Source: Pseudomonas kilonensis (GTDB taxonomy: Bacteria; Pseudomonadota; Gammaproteobacteria; Pseudomonadales; Pseudomonadaceae). From it: a stretch of DNA of 64,000 nt. The DNA lies in the NCBI RefSeq assembly GCF_001269885.1, contig NZ_LHVH01000014.1, forward strand, positions 1 to 64,000, given 5' to 3'. A model generated the notes under the pieces. That model made no database searches. It saw only the letters and a list, made by a program, of their open reading frames with translations, and was not told the DNA's origin. This document shows positions 37,017 through 44,579 of this stretch, one piece after another; positions within the stretch are counted from its first letter, which is position 1, and every line of letters begins with the position of its first letter. The position numbers and the translations under genes are program-made.

Positions 37017-38996
37017 ATGTTCAAACGCATCCTGTCCGCTCTGAGCGGCAAGAAATCCAGCACGTCGACACCGGTTTCTTCCGCGCACGCTGATGCGCCG
37101 CCGCCCCAGCCGGACGAGGGTGAATTGATCACGGTCTACGACAGCTACGGTCGTGAGATGCAGATCACCCGCAACGAGTGGCGCAACAACGTCTTCCTGC
37201 CAAACCTGCGAGAGAAATGGAATTCTGCCGACGAACTCTACAGCCTGATTATCTCGGGTTTGAATGATGGTTTTGTCGCTGACTTGATTCCGGCCGCGGC
37301 ACAACTGGTCGAGATCGACAGCAACCCCGAGCGCAGTCATGTCATCCAGGGCATTGTGCTGCTGGAGAACGGCCAGCTCGATGCCGCCGAAAACGCGCTG
37401 CGCACCGGGATGGCGAAAGTGGGCGCGACAGGCACCTTGCTGACCAACCTGGCCAAGGTCTTCAGCGAGCGCGGCGAGCAGGCGCTTGCCGATGAAACGC
37501 TTTGGCACGCGATCCAGGCCGACCCGAATCAAGAGAATGGCCTGTTGTGGTGGGCGGCCCTTCAGCGGGAACGAGGGGGCGAGGCGGGTTATCTCGAGGC
37601 GCTGCGTACCGTGGCTGCGTTGCCCGGCAGTTGGCGTGCGCCCTTGTGGTTGGCGCGTCATTGCCTGGAACAGAAGGACGTCGAATCGGCACGCGGGTTT
37701 TACACGCAGGTGCTGACGGCGGGTACGTTCGACGGCAGCGCGCTGATGATGATCTCGGGCGACTTGGGTAACAACGGCCAGATTCCACTGATCATCGAGC
37801 TGGTCGAGCCCGTCTATGATGAGCGCAAACACGACCCCATGGCCGGTATCAACTTGCTGCGCGCCTATCAGGAACTTGGCCAAGCGGCCGCAGGCGAGGC
37901 GCTGCTCGCCCGCCTGTATGCCCTGGGTTTTGCGCCGATCAAAAGCCAGCTCGACCAGTTTGCCCAAGCCTTCCAGCAAATGCACAAGCAGGACGCCCAA
38001 GGCGTGCCGGTGGATCCTGAAAGCCTGCAGTTCGCGACGTTGGCATTGAGCCAGCCGATCTGGCACTACGGTTTGCGCAACGCCGATTGGTTCTTCGCGC
38101 AGAAACCGGAAGGGGCATCGCAAATCGGTTTCTTCGCGCTGTCCAAAAGCACAGACGGGGCAGAGCGCGCCGAATCGCAACGGGAGGATGAACTGGGGCG
38201 CTTCTCGCGCGCGATTCCTCTCTATCTGGCCGAAGCCGTGCACTACTGGAGCGACCATGTAGGCACGTGTTATATCCAAATCGTGGAAGGCGGCGGCCCG
38301 GTGCTATCGGGGGGTGAAGCCGACGGCCAAGCGCTTTTCGATATCGTGCCGCCGACGATGAAGTCCTTCATCACCGGCGAGATCGGCTGTTCGGGTGAAG
38401 GTGATCTAGCCCAATGGCAGCTTTCCCTGAGCCTCTGGGACTGCGCGACTCGCACCAGGCAAACTACCGAAAGCGGCAGCGCGACGAAGGCCGGCATCGG
38501 TGCTCTGGTACTCGACCTTGAGCAGCGTTTGCTTGCGCGCATTGGCCTGAAGCGCGAGACGCCCGTGGATTCGTTCTACCTGCATCCCACCGCCGAAGCC
38601 TTGCCGGTCTACCTGACCGAGCTGGGCCAGGCCTTCATGTTGACGCTGCTGGCGAACGGGCGCATGCCTAAATCCGCGATGTGGGGTGAGCGTGCCATGC
38701 TCGACTGGCCGCTCAACATGGCTCTTCATTGGCCCACGGTGGAAGTCGCCAAGCTGATGTACATCTCCGGGTTGGGCAAGGCCCACGATTACCAGTCGGA
38801 CGTACTCGCCGAATACAAAGAGCGCAGCCTGCAGTGGCTGCGCGAGTTGGAGCAGGCGGGCAACCCTGCATCGCGCTTGGCGCCGTTGATATGGAAGGTG
38901 TTCGGTATGCAGGCGGAGCTACACGCTTACCTGCGCAACTTGCCCGACGATACAAGTGCTGCGCACAAGGCCTGGTTGGAGCGGGTGAGCGAGTAG
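37017..38996 (+). CDS. Large hypothetical protein with TPR-like repeats
   Basis: I know no function for this 659-residue protein. It starts MFKRILSALSGKKSS, with a Ser/Pro-rich leader to about residue 30. Residues about 70-330 are helical repeats of TPR character (VIQGIVLLENGQLDAAENAL, LLTNLAKVFSERGEQALADE). The C-terminal half mixes beta-rich and aromatic stretches (PIWHYGLRNADWFF) and a final helical part. No signal peptide or membrane segment is seen, so it is probably cytoplasmic. I start at ATG 37017; the frame extends 31 codons upstream without a ribosome site. A terminator overlaps its stop codon. Its GC content is that of the chromosome. Confidence 0.8.
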   Translation: MFKRILSALSGKKSSTSTPVSSAHADAPPPQPDEGELITVYDSYGREMQITRNEWRNNVFLPNLREKWNSADELYSLIISGLNDGFVADLIPAAAQLVEIDSNPERSHVIQGIVLLENGQLDAAENALRTGMAKVGATGTLLTNLAKVFSERGEQALADETLWHAIQADPNQENGLLWWAALQRERGGEAGYLEALRTVAALPGSWRAPLWLARHCLEQKDVESARGFYTQVLTAGTFDGSALMMISGDLGNNGQIPLIIELVEPVYDERKHDPMAGINLLRAYQELGQAAAGEALLARLYALGFAPIKSQLDQFAQAFQQMHKQDAQGVPVDPESLQFATLALSQPIWHYGLRNADWFFAQKPEGASQIGFFALSKSTDGAERAESQREDELGRFSRAIPLYLAEAVHYWSDHVGTCYIQIVEGGGPVLSGGEADGQALFDIVPPTMKSFITGEIGCSGEGDLAQWQLSLSLWDCATRTRQTTESGSATKAGIGALVLDLEQRLLARIGLKRETPVDSFYLHPTAEALPVYLTELGQAFMLTLLANGRMPKSAMWGERAMLDWPLNMALHWPTVEVAKLMYISGLGKAHDYQSDVLAEYKERSLQWLRELEQAGNPASRLAPLIWKVFGMQAELHAYLRNLPDDTSAAHKAWLERVSE

Positions 38997-39012
38997 TCGC
39001 TCGGTTTTTTTT
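38987..39012 (+). terminator. Rho-independent terminator overlapping a stop codon
   Basis: GAGCGA (38987-38992) pairs with TCGCTC (38997-39002), followed by GG and eight T. The loop GTAG contains the TAG stop of the TPR-like gene, so coding and terminator sequences share bases. Confidence 0.85.
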
Positions 39013-39194
39013 ACGCCACGCGGTGCAAAAGCACGCTGATCGTTCGAATCATTCTCCTATCGGGAAAACGCTGGGAAAAACCACCACACGTTTTTTTCAT
39101 TTTGCTTTCCTTACCGTTTCTCATCCGCGGGTGTATCGTATTCGCCTTTTGCGGGCCCAACGGTTCGCCGCGGATTCAATAGGTGGTTGCGTTC

Positions 39195-40571
39195 ATGTCC
39201 TTTACCCGTCGCCAAATACTCGGTGGCCTGGCCGGTCTTGTTGTCGTTGGCGTGGGTGCGGGAGGTGCGTCGCGGTACTGGTTGGGCAAGCGCGCCGATG
39301 CCGAGGCCGGTCACGACTATGAATTGATCGCCGCACCGCTGGACGTCGAGCTGGTGGCCGGGCACAAGACCCAGGCCTGGGCGTTTGGCTCTTCGGCGCC
39401 GGGCACCGAGTTGCGGGTGCGCCAGGGTGAGTGGCTGCGGGTACGTTTCATCAATCACCTGCCGGTCGCCACCACCATTCATTGGCACGGGATCCGTTTG
39501 CCGCTGGAGATGGACGGTGTGCCGTATGTCTCGCAACTGCCGGTGCTGCCGGGCGAGTATTTCGATTACAAATTCCGCGTGCCGGACGCTGGCAGCTATT
39601 GGTATCACCCCCACGTCAACAGCAGCGAAGAGCTCGGGCGTGGGCTGGTGGGGCCGTTGATCATCGAAGAGCGTGAGCCCACCGGTTTCAAGTACGAACA
39701 AACCCTGAGCCTCAAGAGCTGGCATGTGGACGAGCAGGGCGAGTTCGTCGCGTTCAGCATTCCCCGTGAAGCGGCGCGTGGCGGCACGGCTGGCCGGCTG
39801 GCGACCATCAACGGCGTGGCGCAAGCGGTGATTGACCTGCCGGCCGGGCAGATCACCCGGGTGCGCTTGCTCAATCTGGACAACACCCTGACGTATCGCA
39901 TCAACATCCCAGGCGTTGAAGCGCAGATCTATGCACTGGACGGCAACCCCATCGAACCGCGCCCGTTGGGCAAGGAATACTGGCTTGGCCCGGGCATGCG
40001 CATTTGCCTGGCGATCAAGGCACCGCCAGCCGGCGAAGAGTTGTCGTTGCGCAATGGCCCGGTGCGCCTGGGGACCTTGCGTTCGGTGCCTAACAGTGAC
40101 GCGCCGAGCCAATGGCCGCCGGCGCTGCCGCCCAACCCGGTGTCGGAGCCGGACCTGGCCAATGCCGAAAAACTCAACTTCAATTTCGAATGGGTTGGCT
40201 CGGTGTCGGTCAATGTCGACAATGGCAAGCCACCGAGCCTGTGGCAGATCAACGGCAAGGCCTGGGACATCACCGACAAGACCTGCGCTGACCGGCCGAT
40301 CGCCACGCTGAAGAAAGGCCAGAGCTACATTTTCGAATTGAAGAACATGACCCAGTACCAGCACCCGATCCATTTGCACGGCATGAGCTTCAAGGTGATC
40401 GCGTCGAACCGGCACAAGGTCGTGCCGTATTTCACCGACACTTACCTGCTGGGCAAGAACGAGCGGGCGCAGGTGGCGCTGGTGGCGGATAATCCAGGTG
40501 TGTGGATGTTCCACTGCCATGTGATCGACCACATGGAAACCGGCCTGATGGCCGCCATCGAGGTGGCTTGA
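39195..40571 (+). CDS. Tat-exported multicopper oxidase (laccase/CueO/CopA-like)
   Basis: This is a three-domain multicopper oxidase of 458 residues. A twin-arginine signal (MSFTRRQILGGLAGLVVVGV) directs folded export. The trinuclear copper ligands are HWH (96-98), HPH (138-140), HLH within HPIHLHG (390-396) and HCH (440-442). The residue at the usual axial position of the type 1 copper is Leu (451, in HMETGLM) rather than the Met of CueO. The start is ATG 39195 behind AGGTGG. It overlaps tadA by 1 bp. Roles in copper tolerance or phenol oxidation are inferred. Confidence 0.9.
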   Translation: MSFTRRQILGGLAGLVVVGVGAGGASRYWLGKRADAEAGHDYELIAAPLDVELVAGHKTQAWAFGSSAPGTELRVRQGEWLRVRFINHLPVATTIHWHGIRLPLEMDGVPYVSQLPVLPGEYFDYKFRVPDAGSYWYHPHVNSSEELGRGLVGPLIIEEREPTGFKYEQTLSLKSWHVDEQGEFVAFSIPREAARGGTAGRLATINGVAQAVIDLPAGQITRVRLLNLDNTLTYRINIPGVEAQIYALDGNPIEPRPLGKEYWLGPGMRICLAIKAPPAGEELSLRNGPVRLGTLRSVPNSDAPSQWPPALPPNPVSEPDLANAEKLNFNFEWVGSVSVNVDNGKPPSLWQINGKAWDITDKTCADRPIATLKKGQSYIFELKNMTQYQHPIHLHGMSFKVIASNRHKVVPYFTDTYLLGKNERAQVALVADNPGVWMFHCHVIDHMETGLMAAIEVA

Positions 40572-41068
40572 TGCGCCAGATTCGCCCTGCCCGGATCATC
40601 GACCGCAGCCGTGACCAGGACTTCATGCGCGAAGCCCTGGCCCTCGCCGCACAAGGCGCCGCCCTGGGCGAAGTGCCCGTGGGCGCGGTGCTGGTGCAGG
40701 ACGGCGAGATCATCGGACGCGGTTTCAACTGCCCGATCAGCGGCCACGACCCCAGTGCCCACGCCGAAATGGTCGCCATCCGCGCCGCCGCCCAGGCGGT
40801 GAGCAACTATCGCCTGCCCGGCAGCACGCTGTATGTAACGTTGGAGCCATGCAGCATGTGCGCTGGCCTGATCGTCCATTCGCGTATCGCCCGGGTCGTC
40901 TACGGCGCCCTGGAGCCCAAGGCCGGCATCGTGCAGAGCCAGGGGCAGTTCTTCAACCAGGGTTTCCTGAACCATCGGGTGATGTACGAGGGCGGGGTGT
41001 TGGCCGAGGAATGCAGCACCATGCTGAGTGAGTTCTTCAAGGCCCGAAGAGCCAAATCCTCAGACTAA
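40571..41068 (+). CDS. tadA: tRNA-specific adenosine deaminase TadA
   Basis: TadA converts A34 to inosine in tRNA-Arg(ACG). The zinc site is HAEMVA (catalytic Glu) and PCSMCAG, with family-specific GEVPVGAVLV before and QGQFFNQGFLNHRV after. Length is 165 residues. The start ATG overlaps the oxidase stop (TGATG), giving an unusual pairing of a housekeeping tRNA enzyme with an oxidase. The frame extends upstream to 40502, but that part lies inside the oxidase gene. Confidence 0.95.
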   Translation: MRQIRPARIIDRSRDQDFMREALALAAQGAALGEVPVGAVLVQDGEIIGRGFNCPISGHDPSAHAEMVAIRAAAQAVSNYRLPGSTLYVTLEPCSMCAGLIVHSRIARVVYGALEPKAGIVQSQGQFFNQGFLNHRVMYEGGVLAEECSTMLSEFFKARRAKSSD

Positions 41069-41079
41069 ACACTTATCTC

Positions 41080-41218
41080 CTGTGGGAGCGAACCTCTGTA
41101 GGAGTGAACCTTTGTGGGAGCAAGGCTTGCCCGCGATGAACGATAACGCGGCCTTGCTATAGACCGCGGTGCCTCCATCGCGGGCAAGCCTTGCTCCCAC
41201 AAGGGCTCGCCCCCACAG
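41080..41218. repeat. REP pair with extra arm fragments
   Basis: Family-1 arms at 41113-41140 and 41178-41200 face each other, with extra GTGGGAGCGAACCTCTGTAGG-type fragments on the left and CTCGCCCCCACAGGGG on the right. They fill the gap between convergent tadA and cmoB. Confidence 0.85.
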
Positions 41219-41239
41219 GGGGATTTGTGGCTGTCTGGG

Positions 41240-42196
41240 TTATTTCCGCGCCACAATCACCGCCCGCATCGGCGCCGGCAGCCCTTCGATGGTTTTGCTG
41301 TGGTCGGCGGGGTCGAGGAAGTCGCTCAGCGACTGATACTTCATCCACTCGGTGCTGCGCTGTTCCTCTACGGTGGTCAGGCTCACGTCCACGCAACGCA
41401 CGTCGCTGAACCCGGCGCGGCGCAGCCAGCGCTCCAGGGCCGGGACCGACGGCAGGAACCACACGTTGCGCATCTGCGCGTAGCGGTCCTCGGGCACCAG
41501 CACCTGGTGTTCGTCGCCCTCGATCACCAGGGTTTCCAGCACCAGTTCGCCGCCCTTGACCAGGCAGTCCTTCAAGGCCAGCAGGTGCTCGATCGGCGAG
41601 CGGCGGTGGTAGAACACGCCCATGGAAAACACCGTGTCGAAGCCTTCCAGCTCTGCTGGCAGGGCCTCGAAGGGGAACGGCAAATGCCAGGCGTTGGGCT
41701 GCGACAGGTAGCGCTGCACCGCCTGGAACTGGCAGAAGAACAGCCAATTGGGGTCGACGCCGATCACCGTGTCCGCCCCGGCGCCGAGCATCCGCCACAT
41801 GTAGTAGCCGTTGCCGCAGCCCACATCGAGGATGCGCTTGCCTTTCAGGTCCAGGTGCGGGGCCACCCGTGACCACTTCCAGTCCGAGCGCCATTCGGTG
41901 TCCACGTGCACGCCAAACAGGTCGAAAGGGCCTTTGCGCCATGGCGACAGGCCCATCAACGCGGTACGCATTTGCGCACGGGTTTCGTCGGAACAATCGG
42001 TGTCGAGCGTCAGACCATTCAGCAGGTCGACTGTGGTGGGTTGCAAGGCCGGCAGCGCATCGAGCGCGCTTTGCCAACGCTCCAGATCGCCATGGCCCTT
42101 TTCCATCTTGCTGTCGAGTTGCGTCTGCAGCGTCGCGGCCCAATCGGCCAGGGGCGTGCCGGCCAGATGGCGGGCGAGGGGGGACAGATCAATCAT
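41240..42196 (-). CDS. cmoB: tRNA U34 carboxymethyltransferase CmoB
   Basis: CmoB transfers a carboxymethyl group from carboxy-SAM to 5-hydroxyuridine at tRNA position 34. The 318-residue protein has a Rossmann SAM fold with the glycine motif [16 protein letters not shown] and [14 protein letters not shown], plus a helical N-terminal domain of about 110 residues. Other family features are TEWRSDWKW and [14 protein letters not shown]. It overlaps cmoA by 4 bp, so the enzyme making carboxy-SAM and the one using it are translated together. Confidence 0.95.
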   Translation of the reverse strand: MIDLSPLARHLAGTPLADWAATLQTQLDSKMEKGHGDLERWQSALDALPALQPTTVDLLNGLTLDTDCSDETRAQMRTALMGLSPWRKGPFDLFGVHVDTEWRSDWKWSRVAPHLDLKGKRILDVGCGNGYYMWRMLGAGADTVIGVDPNWLFFCQFQAVQRYLSQPNAWHLPFPFEALPAELEGFDTVFSMGVFYHRRSPIEHLLALKDCLVKGGELVLETLVIEGDEHQVLVPEDRYAQMRNVWFLPSVPALERWLRRAGFSDVRCVDVSLTTVEEQRSTEWMKYQSLSDFLDPADHSKTIEGLPAPMRAVIVARK

Positions 42197-42936
42197 GGCA
42201 GGGCAATCAACGAGGCGAAGTTAAGACACTGGAACCACGGCACGACTTTCGAGAACCCGGCTGCCAGCAGGCGCTCGCGGTGTTCTTCGAGGCTGTCGGG
42301 CTTCATGACGTTTTCGATGGCGCTGCGTTTCTGGGCAATTTCCAGCTCGCTGTAGCCGTTGGCGCGCTTGAACGCCACGTGCAGGTCGGTGAGCAGGGCG
42401 TGTTCCTCGGCATCGTTGAACCGCAATTTTTCCGACAGGATCAGGGCGCCGCCCGGCAGCAGGGACTGGCGGATGCGGCTCAACAATGCGGTGCGCTGGT
42501 CCGGCGCGATGAATTGCAGGGTGAAGTTCAGTGCCACCACCGAGGCCGGCTGGAACGTCAGGGCGAGGATGTCGCCTTCGATCACTTCCACCGGCAGCAG
42601 CTCCTGGAACATCGAGTCCTGGCCGTTGAGGTATTCGCGGCAGCGCTCGACCATGGCCGCCGAGTTATCCACAGCGATTACCCGGCAACCGTCCGTGCGC
42701 ACGTGGCGGCGCAGGGCCTGGGTCACGGCGCCCAGGGACGAGCCCAGGTCGTAGAGCACGCTGCCCGGCTGGGCGAATTGCGCGGCGAGCACGCCAAGGT
42801 TTTCGACAATGGTCGGGTAACCCGGTACCGAACGCTTGATCATGTCCGGAAACACCCGCACCACGTCCTCGTTGAAGGCGAAGTCCGGCACTTGGGCCAG
42901 GGGTTGGGCGAATAGGCGATCGGGATCTTTACTCAC
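42193..42936 (-). CDS. cmoA: Carboxy-SAM synthase CmoA
   Basis: CmoA converts SAM and prephenate to carboxy-SAM for CmoB. The 247-residue protein shows [20 protein letters not shown] near the N-terminus, [20 protein letters not shown] as SAM motif I, and [17 protein letters not shown]. The start is an ATG 8 bp downstream of a GAACCGCCGTGAG stretch. Directly upstream is an amplified REP array, so the promoter must lie within or beyond it. Confidence 0.95.
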   Translation of the reverse strand: MSKDPDRLFAQPLAQVPDFAFNEDVVRVFPDMIKRSVPGYPTIVENLGVLAAQFAQPGSVLYDLGSSLGAVTQALRRHVRTDGCRVIAVDNSAAMVERCREYLNGQDSMFQELLPVEVIEGDILALTFQPASVVALNFTLQFIAPDQRTALLSRIRQSLLPGGALILSEKLRFNDAEEHALLTDLHVAFKRANGYSELEIAQKRSAIENVMKPDSLEEHRERLLAAGFSKVVPWFQCLNFASLIALP

Positions 42937-42989
42937 GGCGGTTCCAGCGGCATGGGTGGTGAAAAGGCCGGCATTTTAACCAAAAAACC

Positions 42990-43250
42990 TGTGGGAGCGA
43001 GCTTTGTGGGAGCAAGGCTTTGTAGGAGTAAGGTTTTGTGGGAGTAAGGTTTTGTGGGAGTAAGGTTTTGTGGGAGTAAGGTTTTGTGGGAGTAAGGTTT
43101 TGTGGGAGTAGGGCTCTGTGGGAGCAAGGCTTGCCCGCGATGAAGGCACCGCGGTCTATAGCAAGACCGCATTATCGTTCATCGCGGGCAAGCCTTGCTC
43201 CCACAGATCCTTGCTCCCACAGATCCTTGCTCCCACAGAGCTTTGTTCCC
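42990..43250. repeat. REP element with both arms amplified as 16-bp tandem units
   Basis: On the left, TGTGGGAGTAAGGTTT-type 16-mers run head to tail from 43005 to 43132 (eight units; four identical at 43037-43100). A normal inverted REP pair follows (about 43117-43206). On the right, GCTCCCACAGATCCTT 16-mers repeat from 43197 to about 43240. This array fills most of the 328-bp gap between cmoA and the lysoplasmalogenase-like gene; no gene is seen. Confidence 0.9.
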
Positions 43251-43264
43251 ATATTTATCTTTGT

Positions 43265-43900
43265 TCAGTGTGGCTTTTGGGTAAACGCCGACGCCGTAAT
43301 CCCCCACTGGCCCAGCCAATAAATGACGATGATCAGGTAAGGCGCGGCATGGAAGGGCTGCACGAACCGGTTGATGCCGATCAGGCTGTCGGAGAACACA
43401 AAGGCCAGCGCCCCGGCGGCGGCCAGCCAGGCCGAGCGTTTCGGCACGTCGGTGCCCAGCCGCGCCAACGCTCGCCAAAGCATGGCGCTGATGGCCAGGC
43501 CGTAGACAATCACCGGCACCAGCAACGGCCCGAGGCCGTTCGACACCAGGATCCCCAACAGCACCGCGCCGATGCCCAAGGCCAGGGCCAATGGCAGCAG
43601 TGCCGGGCGGCGGCAGTCGCTGAGGTAGGCTTTCAGGTAGGCCAGGTGCGCCAGCAGAAACGCGCCAAGACCGAACACGAACAGATCCCCCGGCCAGGCC
43701 AGCAACACATCGCCCACCAGCGAAAAAATCAGCCCGAGGCTGATCCAGCGCCGATAGTCACTGGGCGGCGCATCGTGCAGCCAGCCGAGCAGGGCCAGGA
43801 CCGGCATGGGCTTGACCAGCAGGCACAACAGCGTGGCGTGCACGGTCAGGCCGTACAGGTAGGTGGCTGCGCCCATCAGTGCAAGGATCAGCCAACCCAC
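43265..43900 (-). CDS. YhhN-family membrane protein, lysoplasmalogenase-like
   Basis: The 211-residue protein has about eight hydrophobic segments and family-like stretches: LLVKPMPVLALLGWL near the N-terminus, GLIFSLVGDVLLAWPGDLF in the middle and GALAFVFSDSLIGINRF in the second half. Human TMEM86 members hydrolyse the vinyl ether of lysoplasmalogens. Pseudomonas is not known for plasmalogens, so the substrate here may differ. It follows the chagasin-like gene by 2 bp on the reverse strand and is probably co-transcribed with it. Confidence 0.85.
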   Translation of the reverse strand: MGWLILALMGAATYLYGLTVHATLLCLLVKPMPVLALLGWLHDAPPSDYRRWISLGLIFSLVGDVLLAWPGDLFVFGLGAFLLAHLAYLKAYLSDCRRPALLPLALALGIGAVLLGILVSNGLGPLLVPVIVYGLAISAMLWRALARLGTDVPKRSAWLAAAGALAFVFSDSLIGINRFVQPFHAAPYLIIVIYWLGQWGITASAFTQKPH

Positions 43901-43902
43901 GG

Positions 43903-44295
43903 TCAGTTCACCGCAATGGCGCAGTCAAACGTTTCCACGGGCGGTACTTCCGGGGCCCAGGGCTGTTGATAAGTCAGGCGCAAGCGCCCGGTGCCAGCGC
44001 TGAACGCCTGGAAGCGCCAGGTCGAGACACCTGCGGCGCCGACGATACCGGCGTCTTCCGGGTTGCGATAAACCTCCGGCCCCAAGCCTTTGAGCACGCC
44101 ACCGGCCGAATCCTGGATCGCCCAGCGATAACCGGTAGTGGGGTTGCTGGGCAAGCTCAGGATCAGGTTCTGCCCGTTATTGAGCCTTACCGGGCACTGG
44201 CTCAGTTTTTCCACGGTCACGTTGTTGCTGGTTTGCGTGGCGCAGGCGCTCAGCAGGGCGAGGCTGAGGGGGACGAGCAGGCGGGTGGGGAACAT
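43903..44295 (-). CDS. Chagasin-like (I42) protease-inhibitor lipoprotein
   Basis: This protein has a lipoprotein signal ending LALLSAC (C18), then a small beta domain with the three I42 loop motifs: NPTTGYRW (51-58), a glycine-containing middle loop (GVSTWRF) and RLTYQQPW near the end. Chagasin-family proteins inhibit papain-like cysteine proteases. I start at ATG 44295 (130 residues), since the eight residues before it do not fit a signal. GGAG lies about 11 nt upstream. Confidence 0.82.
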   Translation of the reverse strand: MFPTRLLVPLSLALLSACATQTSNNVTVEKLSQCPVRLNNGQNLILSLPSNPTTGYRWAIQDSAGGVLKGLGPEVYRNPEDAGIVGAAGVSTWRFQAFSAGTGRLRLTYQQPWAPEVPPVETFDCAIAVN

Positions 44296-44389
44296 AAGGG
44301 TGGTGGCTCCGGCATTCACGACGAACGGCGAGCATAACCGAAGATGCTACTGGGTGTGTCAGGTGGGCATATGTTGTTGCTGATAACGC

Positions 44390-44556
44390 CTTCGCGGGCA
44401 AGCCTTGCTCCCACAATGGATCTTTGTTGCAGACAAAATCTGTGAGCGACATTTAACCCTGTGGGGCAAGGCTTGCTCCCACTGTGGATCTTTGTCGCAC
44501 ACAAAATCTGTGAGCGACATTTTACCCTGTGGGAGCAAGGCTTGCCCGCGATGGCG
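44390..44556. repeat. REP arms with a 68-bp tandem duplication
   Basis: The segment 44417-44484 is repeated almost unchanged at 44485-44552. Each unit holds GGATCTTTGT, ACAAAATCTGTGAGCGACAT and a REP arm (CAAGGCTTGC). It lies between the convergent-side end of lon and the start of the chagasin-like gene. Confidence 0.85.
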
Positions 44557-44579
44557 CCCGCACAAGCGCTAGAGAAATA

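Noticed and set aside
42990..43250. Regularly repeated units considered as a CRISPR array.
   Set aside because: Units are contiguous 16-mers without unique spacers, and no cas gene is present.
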